This document shows, one piece after another, positions 1 to 7,884 of a stretch of 45,342 nt of DNA (position 1 is the stretch's first letter; each line of letters opens with the position of its first letter). This stretch comes from Bacteroidota bacterium. Lineage in GTDB: Bacteria > Bacteroidota > Bacteroidia > Chitinophagales > Chitinophagaceae. The translations under genes were made by a program, and so were the position numbers. Below the pieces are notes generated by a model. That model ran no database searches, was not told the origin of the DNA, and was given only the letters and a program-made list of their open reading frames with translations. Where the stretch lies: contig JAUZOA010000038.1 in NCBI GenBank assembly GCA_030706685.1, forward strand, positions 1 through 45,342, written 5' to 3'.

Positions 1-2
1 AG

Positions 3-986
3 CCATCCAATGCCGGGGAACAAATTCTTATTATCCCTGCCAGGGAAGATCTCAAAACAGCAAAAGGAATTGATCAAAAGTCTGCTGTTTATCTGGTCTT
101 AATTTTGAATAGCCAGAAAAACATCAGTAAAGGCAATGTTGTTATCTACAAGCCAGCCGGTGGAAGCAGCAGCGATATCCCCGCAAACACTTTTCATAAT
201 ATTATCAATGGCCTTTCACCCGGCTGCAGCGGGCTTTTTAAATTCCTGAGCGTAACCGGCCGTTCAATATACCAGTTGGAATACAGCAATAAAAAGCTAA
301 GTTCAATCGGTATAGTAAAACACAAACCAAAAAGCGGCGCGACTGTGAATGGCACATCCGTGGTTAATTCAATTCAATGCTATGACTATTATCTTACTTT
401 AACCTTTTGGTTGGATGATGTTCCTGTGGACCAGGTCACCACTTATCTCGGCACAAGTTGCGAAGGAACCGGGGGATGTGACGAAAGTATATATGAAAGT
501 TTTTGTCCTGATAGCGGAGGAGGCGGTGGTGAACCGGGCGTAGATTGTGAAATTCCGGATATGGTATCGGGGGTTGAATCTGTTTCCGAAACTGTCAATA
601 CTCATGTAAGTGACATAAATGGTGTTACCAGGCACAAGGATCCGGAGTGGAAGATACTCAAAGGGCTAACCTGGGCCCTTTATTCCCACGAGACCGGAAC
701 AATACAACATGTAACTTCCCCTGTAGACAGATGGGAATGGCGAACTTTAACCCATGGCAGTATAACCTTTAATGGACAAACCATTGGCGGTGATATTACC
801 TATACACAAGGAGCCGGTACCCCTTCGTTTACGCCGGGTGCTTCAAATATTTTATACGCGGGCATGAGTTTAAGCTTTGCTGTAACTTATCACCCGGTTT
901 GCAACTGCCCGATAATAAATTATATTTTCCCGGCAACCACAATTTCTTATACAGCCTACGCAATCTGGGACGCAAATCCGGTATAA
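3..986 (+). CDS. 5'-truncated protein of unknown function, Gly-rich linker
   Basis: I do not recognise this protein. The frame is open from base 3, with no stop before an internal TTG at 105, so the true start very probably lies before the window and 105 is not the start. The visible 327 codons show beta-rich, Ser/Thr/Gly-rich sequence without membrane segments. A five-glycine run (codons for GGGGGE near base 520) separates two halves; cysteines cluster just before it (CEGTGGCDES and a nearby FCPD) and recur near the end (VCNCP), which suggests disulfides in an exported protein. The stop is one base before the ATG of the following lipoprotein gene, so the two are likely co-transcribed and translationally coupled. 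Function cannot be assigned; the partial state makes family recognition harder. Confidence 0.7.
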   Translation, partial: PSNAGEQILIIPAREDLKTAKGIDQKSAVYLVLILNSQKNISKGNVVIYKPAGGSSSDIPANTFHNIINGLSPGCSGLFKFLSVTGRSIYQLEYSNKKLSSIGIVKHKPKSGATVNGTSVVNSIQCYDYYLTLTFWLDDVPVDQVTTYLGTSCEGTGGCDESIYESFCPDSGGGGGEPGVDCEIPDMVSGVESVSETVNTHVSDINGVTRHKDPEWKILKGLTWALYSHETGTIQHVTSPVDRWEWRTLTHGSITFNGQTIGGDITYTQGAGTPSFTPGASNILYAGMSLSFAVTYHPVCNCPIINYIFPATTISYTAYAIWDANPV

Positions 987-987
987 A

Positions 988-1758
988 ATGCAATTACAAC
1001 AATTCAATATCGCCACTAAAGCGGTTTCAAAAGTTGTTTTAGTGGCGATTTTAATACTGCTGAATGGCTGCCACAGCCTCCAAAGAACAGAAACAATGGG
1101 AAAGAAAATTTCCCTGGTTGTTAATTATCCTGTCATTATGATCAACGATGGGGTACACAGTGACGTACATTTTTTTAACTTAAGAGATACGGTATTCATA
1201 TTTTATTATGGCCGCTATATATTGTATCGTTTGCCCGGTACCAGGAAGTTCGAAACGGATGAGAAAATAGCAGGTTCAGAACCCTGGTTTATTTATCGTA
1301 AGCAGTCCGCACAGGGGTACCTGTTTACATCAATAAGCGACAGTACCCGGGGTATGAAGTTGCCTGCTGACTCCTTTTTACATAATAGGGCTTTTGCCGG
1401 GGCAAGTTTTGATATTAGCACGAGTGATAGCCTGGTAGAAAGATCCGGGAATAAGAATACGCTGGTAGAAAAGTACTTCTGTAATAAATCAAATAACGAA
1501 AACTATCCTGATTCGTTTTACTTTTATTTTTCTGATAATTTTAAGAATATTGATTATACGTTTTCCCGCAAACTGGACAGCCTTAGGAAAATGAAATTAT
1601 ATAAAGTCAGGATTTTATACAATGAAAAAACTTCCTCGGCTTATCAAAAAGTATTGCCAAAGAGAGAATTTCTTTTTGAGATCAGGAATGAAGGAAAAAA
1701 TATTTCAAAGGAGCTTATTGATTTTATTTCGAGGGTTTCGAAATCCTATGTTTTTTAA
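988..1758 (+). CDS. Predicted lipoprotein of unknown function
   Basis: This 256-residue protein begins with a basic N-terminus, a hydrophobic stretch (VSKVVLVAILILL) and a lipobox LNGC, with Cys28 as the predicted lipidated residue. It should therefore be a membrane-anchored lipoprotein. The mature part is mixed alpha/beta, rich in Tyr and Phe, with no motif I recognise. Its ATG follows the stop of the upstream truncated gene by one base, so both are probably one operon whose promoter is outside the window. A perfect short palindrome (AAACCGC-T-GCGGTTT) lies directly after the stop. No further gene follows for 340 bases. The existence of the gene is well supported; the function is unknown. 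Confidence 0.75.
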   Translation: MQLQQFNIATKAVSKVVLVAILILLNGCHSLQRTETMGKKISLVVNYPVIMINDGVHSDVHFFNLRDTVFIFYYGRYILYRLPGTRKFETDEKIAGSEPWFIYRKQSAQGYLFTSISDSTRGMKLPADSFLHNRAFAGASFDISTSDSLVERSGNKNTLVEKYFCNKSNNENYPDSFYFYFSDNFKNIDYTFSRKLDSLRKMKLYKVRILYNEKTSSAYQKVLPKREFLFEIRNEGKNISKELIDFISRVSKSYVF

Positions 1759-2098
1759 TAAACCGCTGCGGTTTCAGGAATTGGATGGGCAAATACCCGG
1801 GAATTGCTTTTAAGATTAATCCGGGAAGGCCCTTTTCACAGTCCAATAAGCCGCTACCAGCCCGATCAATACAGGCAAAGGATAAACAACCATCTTGCAA
1901 TAGGTTGCTTTTTCCGCAATTGGCCGCTATGTTGGTATAAAGGCGGGTAGTTTCCCGGGTAAGACAAGGCACACCCTGTCTGTATACTCTATAAACCAGG
2001 TATAAACAGTTACCTGATTTTTATCGCACGGGTCTTAAATCCAATTAATTTTCATCAGGCGGGCAAAGCTTCATTAATTTGTAGCAAATTAGTGTGAG
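1759..2098. other. Intergenic region without recognisable gene
   Basis: This 340-base stretch separates the lipoprotein gene from the DUF2130 gene. It starts with the palindrome AAACCGC-T-GCGGTTT (1760-1774), which could help end the upstream transcript but has no U-tract after it. A minus-strand open frame (1724-1972) crosses it, but its peptide looks like no protein family and overlaps the end of the real lipoprotein gene. The right end carries a weak promoter candidate described separately. Otherwise I see nothing in it. Confidence 0.5.
2074..2081 (+). promoter_or_regulatory. Candidate Bacteroidota -7 element before the DUF2130 gene
   Basis: TTAATTTG matches the phylum's TAnnTTTG -7 consensus in all but the second base and lies 17 bases before the ATG at 2099. 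The position where a -33 TTG would be expected holds TTC. The assignment is weak and rests on position as much as on sequence. Confidence 0.3.
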
Positions 2099-3295
2099 AT
2101 GCCTACTGAAATCAAATGTCCCAATTGCGGTCACCCCTTTGAACCCAACGACGCCATAAGAGAAGAAGTCGAAAAAGAGTTGCGTTCAAAGGCGGCCGAT
2201 TGGCAAAAAAAAAAGAACGAGGAATTCCAGATAAAACTGGAAGAGGAAAGAAAACGCCTGCAGCAGACGTTGGAAGAAACCTTGCGTAAAACCATTTCTT
2301 CTGATTTTGAAAATAAACTTCGCCTGCTGGAACAGAACAATAAGGATAATGAAGAAAAACTGAAACAGGCAAGACAAAAGGAATTGGAATTTTTGAAAAA
2401 GGAACAGGAATTGAAAAATAAAGAGGCGGAGCTGGAAATCAATGTTCAGAAACAATTACAAAGGGAGCGGGAGAAACTAACGGAGGAAATAAGAAAGATC
2501 GAAGAGCAAAAGACGGTTAATAAAGAAGCGGAATACCAGCTTAAGATAAAAGAACTGGAAAAACAAAGAGATGACCAGAAGAAACTGGCTGATGAAATGC
2601 GGCGCAAAGCGGAGCAGGGTTCCATGCAGTTGCAGGGTGAAGTACAGGAACTGGCCCTGGAAGAAATGCTGAAAGCGGCTTTCCCTTTTGATATGATCAG
2701 CGAGGTAGGCAAGGGTGTTCGCGGCGCTGACTGTATCCAAACCGTCAGGAACAATTTTGGCCAGGAATGTGGTAAGATCATCTATGAAAGTAAACGTACC
2801 AATGCCTTCACAACCGACTGGATTGAAAAATTAAAAGCCGATATGCGAAGCCTGGGCGCCGATATCGCTGTGATCGTTACCAAGACAATGCCTAAGGAAA
2901 TGGATAGCTTCGGCATTAAAGACGGGGTATGGATATGTTCGTTTATTGAAGTAAAAGCATTGGCAACGGTGTTGAGAGATGGAGTAGTGCGTGTATTCAA
3001 TGCTGCGAAAAGTAATGAGAACAGAGGTGACAAGATGCATTTATTGTATGATTATCTCACGGGCAATGAATTTTCTGAACAATGGAAAGCCATCCGGGAA
3101 GGGTTTATGAACATGAAACTTTCCATACAAAAAGAAAGAGATGCCATGGAAAAACTCTGGAAAGCCCGGGAAAAACAATTGGAAAAAGTATTATTGAATG
3201 CCGCGCATATCCGCGGGTCTATTGAAGGCATATCCGGAACTGATGTGGACCTGGATTTACTGGGTGATGGCAATGATGACCTGCAATTGGATTAA
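2099..3295 (+). CDS. DUF2130 domain protein, coiled coil with PD-(D/E)xK-like core
   Basis: The 398-residue protein has three parts. Residues 7-14 are CPNCGHPF, a half zinc-ribbon. Residues about 20-180 are an extremely charged Glu/Lys/Gln-rich coiled coil. Residues about 181-340 are the DUF2130 domain. In the latter, Asp211 (RGADCIQ) followed by Glu230-Ser-Lys232 (IIYESKRT) resembles the D...ExK core of PD-(D/E)xK nucleases, which is my reading and not proof of activity. No signal peptide is present, so it is cytoplasmic. The family is widespread in bacteria and uncharacterised; a nucleic-acid role is an inference. The gene stands alone and converges with the phosphopantetheinyl transferase gene; the two stop codons overlap by four bases. 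Confidence 0.85.
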   Translation: MPTEIKCPNCGHPFEPNDAIREEVEKELRSKAADWQKKKNEEFQIKLEEERKRLQQTLEETLRKTISSDFENKLRLLEQNNKDNEEKLKQARQKELEFLKKEQELKNKEAELEINVQKQLQREREKLTEEIRKIEEQKTVNKEAEYQLKIKELEKQRDDQKKLADEMRRKAEQGSMQLQGEVQELALEEMLKAAFPFDMISEVGKGVRGADCIQTVRNNFGQECGKIIYESKRTNAFTTDWIEKLKADMRSLGADIAVIVTKTMPKEMDSFGIKDGVWICSFIEVKALATVLRDGVVRVFNAAKSNENRGDKMHLLYDYLTGNEFSEQWKAIREGFMNMKLSIQKERDAMEKLWKAREKQLEKVLLNAAHIRGSIEGISGTDVDLDLLGDGNDDLQLD

Positions 3296-3927
3296 CTCAT
3301 TACCCAGGCCAGTACCAGGTGATCGAAATAGCGGTAATGAATCGTAAGCCCCGACCCGTTTTTTGAAAAAAAACAGTCAATTGTTTCTGTAGCATCATGT
3401 TGCTTCAGCAACTGAATTTGTTTCCGGAAATCAACCCCGCCATCACCATACCATTTAAATACGGATTCTTTAGCCGACCAGAGAAGGGTGGCTTCCCGGC
3501 TATTACTGGTACCTGGATTAGTGCCGGTTCCGGGGATAAGGTTGAATATCCCGTGTTCTTTTGCGGTTAGAAATTTATACATGATCGCTGAGATCTTGTC
3601 AACGGGAATTTCTATATCAATCCCTACCCTTTTGTCTTTACTGACGATCGCGGCAGCATAATCGCCGCAATGTGAAATGGAGAAATGATATTGTTCGCCG
3701 GGAAGGAAAGGTTTGCGGGTATCGGCTATCCGGATGAGCGCATAAGGAAAATCAGGAAAAAGAAACTGCAGCAGGAACCGTCCTGCCAGGTGCTGTAATC
3801 GTTTGTGCGGGTGAGTTACATCCCTGTGCTGCGGTACATTCCCTTTGAAGAATTCTTCTGTCTCTTCTATCTTCCAAATTCCCAGCCGGGTGGTATCATT
3901 GACCTGGTGTTGAAAAAAAATCGGCAT
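3292..3927 (-). CDS. 4'-phosphopantetheinyl transferase superfamily protein
   Basis: The product (211 residues) should transfer the 4'-phosphopantetheine arm of coenzyme A to a conserved serine of acyl or peptidyl carrier proteins. The Sfp-type signature is visible: FSISHCGDYAA around residue 82-92, GIDIE with the metal ligands Asp104 and Glu106, and WSAKES with Glu154 and its Lys. The length fits the shorter Sfp/Gsp-like branch. No carrier protein or synthase gene lies next to it, although the fatty-acid gene plsX is about 3 kb away; whether it serves the fatty-acid carrier protein or secondary metabolism is open. It is cytoplasmic. The gene runs towards and overlaps the end of the DUF2130 gene by four bases. 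Confidence 0.88.
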   Translation of the reverse strand: MPIFFQHQVNDTTRLGIWKIEETEEFFKGNVPQHRDVTHPHKRLQHLAGRFLLQFLFPDFPYALIRIADTRKPFLPGEQYHFSISHCGDYAAAIVSKDKRVGIDIEIPVDKISAIMYKFLTAKEHGIFNLIPGTGTNPGTSNSREATLLWSAKESVFKWYGDGGVDFRKQIQLLKQHDATETIDCFFSKNGSGLTIHYRYFDHLVLAWVMS

Positions 3928-4182
3928 TAGTTACAGTTTCGTCTTTATTTTGCCCCTTCGAAAATACCGGGTAAAGATAAGGACGATGAAGAGAGCATTC
4001 TTTAGATTAGCTATTTGAAACACCAGGATGACATAGCTTAGCCCATGGATATTTACTATGTGGAATCCTATGTACCTATGTTTCCATGTGGTAAAAAATT
4101 GAGTTCTCGGGTGCGCGGGAAACGGGCGCTGCAAAAGTTCATATTTGCCGGCAGCAAAGGTTGACCTCATAAAAATAAAAAA

Positions 4183-4719
4183 ATGATCTTATCAGATTTA
4201 CGGATTCTTGAAGAAATTGAAAAGGGCACTATCAAGTTAGTTCCCTATGACAGGAATTGTCTTGGAAGTAATTCCTATGATGTTCATCTTGGCAAGTGGC
4301 TGGCAACTTATCGTGAACATATACTCGATGCCAAAAAACATAATGAAATAGAATATTTCGAGATACCGGAAGAAGGTTTTGTTCTTTACCCGCATATCTT
4401 TTATCTCGGTGTAACAAAGGAATATACTGAAACGCATGCCCATGTCCCCTTCCTGGAAGGCAAGTCGTCAACAGGGCGCCTGGGGATTGACATACATGCC
4501 ACCGCAGGCAAGGGAGATGTCGGCTTTTGCGGTCACTGGACCCTGGAAATCTCTGTAAAGCAGCCGGTAAAAGTGTATAAGGGAATGCCGGTCGGCCAAC
4601 TCATTTACTTCCCGGTTGATGGCGAGATCGAAATAAAATACAATCAAAAGAAAGACGCCAAGTACAGCGGTCAGCCGGATAAACCGATCGAGAGCATGAT
4701 GTGGAAGAATAAGTTTTAG
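4183..4719 (+). CDS. dcd: dCTP deaminase
   Basis: The 178-residue protein deaminates dCTP to dUTP, feeding dTMP synthesis through dUTPase. Recognisable blocks are SNSYDVHLG (29-37), EGKSSTGRLGIDIHA (92-106), AGKGDVGFCGHWTLE (108-122) and GMPVGQLIYF (134-143). Arg99 and Glu122 fall where the nucleotide-binding Arg and the catalytic Glu of the E. coli enzyme lie. The first substrate-binding Arg of E. coli Dcd is Lys94 here. Some members of this family also hydrolyse dUTP; the sequence alone does not let me decide between mono- and bifunctional forms. The gene is preceded by an A-rich stretch just before the ATG and converges with the DUF3810 gene with only 14 bases between stops. Confidence 0.92.
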   Translation: MILSDLRILEEIEKGTIKLVPYDRNCLGSNSYDVHLGKWLATYREHILDAKKHNEIEYFEIPEEGFVLYPHIFYLGVTKEYTETHAHVPFLEGKSSTGRLGIDIHATAGKGDVGFCGHWTLEISVKQPVKVYKGMPVGQLIYFPVDGEIEIKYNQKKDAKYSGQPDKPIESMMWKNKF

Positions 4720-4733
4720 CTAAGGCTAATAGC

Positions 4734-5846
4734 TCAAAGTGCCTCCACCCCATATTTTTTGTAATAGGCGATCAGCCACGCCACCACTTCATTGTAAGTT
4801 TCCTTACCCGCCGGCTGGTTATTGGCTTTCAGGTAATGCCCATAGCCCCACATAATGACCGGTTCTATCGGGTTTTGGTATTTCCGGTAAAAATCCCGGT
4901 ACTCTTTTATATCACTTATTACCCTTGGTTTTAATTTCTTTTGAAAACTCCTTGTCAGGGCAGTATCCCTGCTCCTTACTTCACCAATAGCATAATTATA
5001 TATATCGAAATACATAGAATATTTGAACCCTGGAGACGGAAATGAACGGCAGGCAAGAAACGCGACAAAGTTGGCTTCATTTTCTTTGGCATAGCCTAAT
5101 TGGTGGGCCAGTTCATGAGCCGTCACAAAGGGCTCCAGGAACCTGGGAATAGTTGTGTTCACCTGTGCCTCCCCGGAAAAAGGGTTATAATAACCCTGGA
5201 ATCCAAGATAATTGCCCAGGTAGCTATAGAGAGAAGGTTTTACCGACCCCGACCGGTATTTTAAGAAAGGAAACTGCTTTTCCGCATAATGATAAGCATT
5301 AGCGCTTTCATTAAATAGTCTTCGTTTTTTATCCAATGAATCCCGCTGCCCTTCCGTGACGAATTCCGAATAGTCATTTAGCTTTTCCTGGATAACTGAT
5401 GTCAGCGTATCCAAATCGGTCAATGAATACGGCTTTACCTGCAAATGCAGTTGTGCGGCGATCCCGGTACGATTGTAATTAAGTCCCCATAATAAGTTGA
5501 AAAAAACGTATACGAACAGGAAAAAGAAAATGGCCTGTTGCAGGCCGGATGCAAAATATTTCCGGGTCAGTTTTTTTTGGAACAGAAGTTTAAAAAACCG
5601 GAAAGTCCTGAAAAGTATGACCAATACCAGGAAGGCATAAAACAAATCCCCTATGCTGAAAGGGATCCATCCAAATAACAGGCGTTGAACTCTTGAAATG
5701 ACGGGGTAGATTCCGTAAGTATAGTATTCTTCAACCCTGCCGGGGTAGAGCGACATCCATTTGATCAATACGGTGCACAATACCAGTAAAACCCAGCTCC
5801 AGCTTTTCATCAGGTGGTCAAACAAACGCGAGAGAAATTTTTGCAA
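4734..5846 (-). CDS. DUF3810 membrane protein with HExxH metallopeptidase motif
   Basis: This 370-residue protein has three N-terminal hydrophobic segments (about 17-34, 64-82 and 103-121) followed by a large domain. The domain holds HELAH at 244-248 and a second acidic ligand candidate Glu257 (HELAHQLGYAKENEANF), the gluzincin arrangement of HExxH plus a downstream Glu. The whole layout matches the DUF3810 family of Bacteroidota. The conserved motif suggests a membrane-bound zinc peptidase; substrate and topology are unknown, and activity has to be considered an inference. It is divergent from the DUF177 gene, with a shared intergenic region of 146 bases, and convergent with dcd. Confidence 0.85.
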   Translation of the reverse strand: MQKFLSRLFDHLMKSWSWVLLVLCTVLIKWMSLYPGRVEEYYTYGIYPVISRVQRLLFGWIPFSIGDLFYAFLVLVILFRTFRFFKLLFQKKLTRKYFASGLQQAIFFFLFVYVFFNLLWGLNYNRTGIAAQLHLQVKPYSLTDLDTLTSVIQEKLNDYSEFVTEGQRDSLDKKRRLFNESANAYHYAEKQFPFLKYRSGSVKPSLYSYLGNYLGFQGYYNPFSGEAQVNTTIPRFLEPFVTAHELAHQLGYAKENEANFVAFLACRSFPSPGFKYSMYFDIYNYAIGEVRSRDTALTRSFQKKLKPRVISDIKEYRDFYRKYQNPIEPVIMWGYGHYLKANNQPAGKETYNEVVAWLIAYYKKYGVEAL

Positions 5847-5944
5847 GAGAATTAAATTTAATTATACTCAGAATCAGCGTCTTAAATTAAATACAAGTGC
5901 CGAAAATAATTCAAAAACCGACACAAATTTTCATCAAATCCTCC

Positions 5945-5952
5945 TACCTTTG
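5945..5952 (+). promoter_or_regulatory. -7 promoter element for the DUF177-rpmF genes
   Basis: TACCTTTG is a perfect match to the Bacteroidota TAnnTTTG element. It lies 48 bases before the first ATG of the DUF177 gene. No clear TTTG or TTG is found 19 bases upstream, so the -33 half is weak or absent. Transcription would start around 5958-5960. Confidence 0.55.
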
Positions 5953-5960
5953 CGCCCCGC

Positions 5961-5992
5961 CCCGATAGTCCTGAGGTCGTCGAAGGATCGGG
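5961..5992 (+). repeat. REP-like hairpin in the DUF177 leader
   Basis: CCCGA (5961-5965) pairs with TCGGG (5988-5992) and TCCT (5969-5972) with AGGA (5984-5987), giving a nine-pair stem interrupted by a three-base bulge. The stem ends directly at the ATG at 5993. The core TCCTGAG...TCGAAGGA resembles a palindromic repeat scattered in many bacterial genomes, so it may be a dispersed element inserted into this leader. Confidence 0.5.
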
Positions 5993-6559
5993 ATGGAGAT
6001 AAAACGCAGCGCCATGGGTCATCGCCGGGAATTTGAAATAGCATTTGTAGGATTAAAACCCGGGATCCATAAGTTTGATTATGAGATTACCGACAAGTTC
6101 TTTGAGGCATTCCAGCAACAGGATTTTTTCCATTGCAAGGCGAATGTAAGGCTGGCTCTTGATAAAAAGAATAGCTTTATGCTCCTTAAATTCGAAATCG
6201 GGGGCAGCCTGGAAGTAACCTGTGACCGTTGTAACAATAATCTCCCCCTTGAGTTGTGGGATGAATTCAATATAACGGTAAAAATGGTAGAAGAGCCTGA
6301 ATTGATGAATAGCCAGGAAGAAGATCCCGATATTTATTATATCAGCAGCAGTGAGAGCCATATTGATGTAGCCAACTGGATTTACGAATTTATCAACCTG
6401 ACCATTCCCATGCAGCGGACCTGCAATTTTGAAAAGATGGATGGTCCTTATTGTAACCGGGCAGCCCTGGAGATGCTGAAAAAAATGAGCGACGCAGAAA
6501 AAGAAAAGAAAGAAAACCCTATCTGGAAAGGATTAGAGAAGTTTAGAGACCTGGAGTGA
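5993..6559 (+). CDS. DUF177 (YceD-like) protein
   Basis: The 188-residue protein belongs to the DUF177/YceD family, which is encoded directly upstream of rpmF in most bacteria and is linked in other organisms to 23S rRNA metabolism. Visible hallmarks are the N-terminal FEIAFVGLKPG, the CDRC pair at 77-80 after a beta strand (LEVTCDRC) and a second cysteine pair further on (RTCNFEKMDGPYCN), suggesting a metal site. An alternative start at 6014 (MGHRREF) gives an N-terminus closer to what I expect of relatives and avoids the hairpin just before 5993; I keep the longer form with that caveat. A consensus -7 element precedes the gene, and rpmF follows after 70 bases. Confidence 0.87.
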   Translation: MEIKRSAMGHRREFEIAFVGLKPGIHKFDYEITDKFFEAFQQQDFFHCKANVRLALDKKNSFMLLKFEIGGSLEVTCDRCNNNLPLELWDEFNITVKMVEEPELMNSQEEDPDIYYISSSESHIDVANWIYEFINLTIPMQRTCNFEKMDGPYCNRAALEMLKKMSDAEKEKKENPIWKGLEKFRDLE

Positions 6560-6568
6560 GTGACGAAT

Positions 6569-6589
6569 GGTGAGTAGTGAATACTCACC
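6569..6589 (+). repeat. Perfect 8-bp hairpin between DUF177 and rpmF
   Basis: GGTGAGTA (6569-6576) and TACTCACC (6582-6589) form a perfect stem with a five-base loop. It sits 10 bases after the DUF177 stop and lacks a U-tract, so it looks like an RNA processing or stability hairpin and not a terminator. Confidence 0.5.
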
Positions 6590-6629
6590 CCTGACAAAAA
6601 GAATTTTAGAACATTATAATATCTGAATC

Positions 6630-6827
6630 ATGCCAAATCCGAAACGCAGACACAGCCAGCAGAGAAGCGCAAAGCGCAGAACACATTATAAGGCTTCCTC
6701 TGCTACACTGACAACCGATAGCACTACCGGCGAAACTCACATACGCCATCGCGCGCATGTAAGTGAGGGTAAATTATATTATAAAGGTAAGGTAGTAGCT
6801 GAAAAGGCCCCGCCAAGAAGCAAGTAA
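6630..6827 (+). CDS. rpmF: 50S ribosomal protein L32
   Basis: The 65-residue basic protein starts with MPNPKRRHSQQRSAKRRTHY, the characteristic N-terminus of bacterial L32, and continues with the HIRHRAHVSEGKLYYKGK block. It is a structural component of the large ribosomal subunit. The zinc-binding cysteines found in some L32 versions are absent, so this is the cysteine-free form. Its place between the DUF177 gene and plsX is the conserved bacterial order. A hairpin followed by T-rich sequence lies between it and plsX, so part of the transcripts may stop after rpmF. Confidence 0.96.
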   Translation: MPNPKRRHSQQRSAKRRTHYKASSATLTTDSTTGETHIRHRAHVSEGKLYYKGKVVAEKAPPRSK

Positions 6828-6842
6828 GCGCTTATACCACCG

Positions 6843-6898
6843 TTCTAAATTCTAAGAATACTAAAAAGTAATTTTAGGATTTAGAATTTTTATTTTAA
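6843..6898 (+). terminator. Terminator or attenuator between rpmF and plsX
   Basis: A 13-base arm at 6843-6855 pairs with 6874-6886 (12 Watson-Crick pairs and one G-U), followed by TTTTATTTTAA. The structure fits an intrinsic terminator of moderate strength. Because plsX begins at 6907, it may set the ratio of L32 to PlsX expression. Confidence 0.55.
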
Positions 6899-6906
6899 TA
6901 TAGCTG

Positions 6907-7845
6907 ATGGTCATTGCTATTGATATGATGGGCGGCGACTTTGCCCCTCTTGAAGCTGTCAAAGGTGTACATCAATTCCTTTTACAGGAAACTTCTTCCG
7001 CCAATCTTGCTTTAATCGGCGACCAGTCCATTTTAGCCCAATTAATTAGCGATAATAATATTCCACCCGGTCGTTTTTCTATCATCCATTCCGACGAAAT
7101 AATCGGGATGCACGAGCACCCGACAAAGGCATTGAAAGAAAAGCAGCGATCTTCTATTGCCATCGGGTTTCACCTCTTATCATCAGGGAAAGCAGATGCG
7201 TTTATCAGCGCAGGCAATACCGGGGCTATGCTTGTTGGCACCCTTTTCAGCATCAAAGCGCTTGAAGGAGTGCTGCGACCAACTATTTCAAGTGTTATAC
7301 CCAGGGAAAACGGGGGCACCGGCATATTGCTGGATGTAGGCCTGAACGCGGATTGTAAACCCGAACAACTTAACCAGTTTGCCGTAATGGGGTCCGTGTA
7401 TGCCCAGTTGATGCTGGGGATTGACCGCCCCAAAGTGGGCCTGGTCAATGTAGGAGAAGAAGAAGGTAAAGGGAATATCCTGGCACAGGCTGCTTATCCC
7501 TTGTTGAAAGAAAATAAGCATATCAACTTTATTGGCAACATAGAAGGCCGCGATATATTAATGGATAAAGCTGATGTAATGGTTTGCGATGGATTTGCCG
7601 GCAATATCCTGTTGAAGTTCGCTGAATCATTATACGAGATAAGTGCCAGGGAGCAGGTAAAAAACGAATATTTTGAGCGGTTCGATTTTGAAATTTATGG
7701 CGGCACACCTATCCTGGGCGTAGCAAAACCAGTTGTTATCGGCCACGGCATTTCAAAAGCCAGGGCTTTTAAGAATATGATCCTTGTAGCGCAGAAGATG
7801 CTGGAAACGGATGTACTGGGTAAGATGAAAGAAGAGCTGCAATGA
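6907..7845 (+). CDS. plsX: Phosphate acyltransferase PlsX
   Basis: The 312-residue enzyme converts acyl-ACP to acyl-phosphate, the acyl donor for PlsY in phospholipid synthesis; it is peripheral to the membrane. The N-terminus IAIDMMGGDFAPLEAVKG is diagnostic. Other typical blocks are SAGNTGAMLVG (about 100-110), GTGILLDVGLNADCKPEQL and VMVCDGFAGNILLKFAES. Length agrees with the family. Following DUF177 and rpmF it completes the conserved trio. In many genomes fabH comes next; here an unrelated gene follows 39 bases later. Confidence 0.96.
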   Translation: MVIAIDMMGGDFAPLEAVKGVHQFLLQETSSANLALIGDQSILAQLISDNNIPPGRFSIIHSDEIIGMHEHPTKALKEKQRSSIAIGFHLLSSGKADAFISAGNTGAMLVGTLFSIKALEGVLRPTISSVIPRENGGTGILLDVGLNADCKPEQLNQFAVMGSVYAQLMLGIDRPKVGLVNVGEEEGKGNILAQAAYPLLKENKHINFIGNIEGRDILMDKADVMVCDGFAGNILLKFAESLYEISAREQVKNEYFERFDFEIYGGTPILGVAKPVVIGHGISKARAFKNMILVAQKMLETDVLGKMKEELQ

Positions 7846-7884
7846 TGATTGCCACGTTTGCATGAAGTACGGCTGCTGTAGTAT

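Noticed and set aside
1724-1972. 82-codon minus-strand frame after the lipoprotein gene
   Set aside because: It overlaps the lipoprotein coding end and its peptide has no protein-like pattern.
2112-3273. Several minus-strand frames opposite the DUF2130 gene
   Set aside because: They are rich in Ser/Phe, the mirror of the Lys/Glu-rich coiled coil on the other strand, and are shadows.
3931-4170. 79-codon minus-strand frame between the phosphopantetheinyl transferase and dcd genes, with a hydrophobic C-terminal half
   Set aside because: Its sequence matches no family I know and has no clear start context. The region is a natural divergent promoter space, so I treat it as chance; conservation in relatives would change this.
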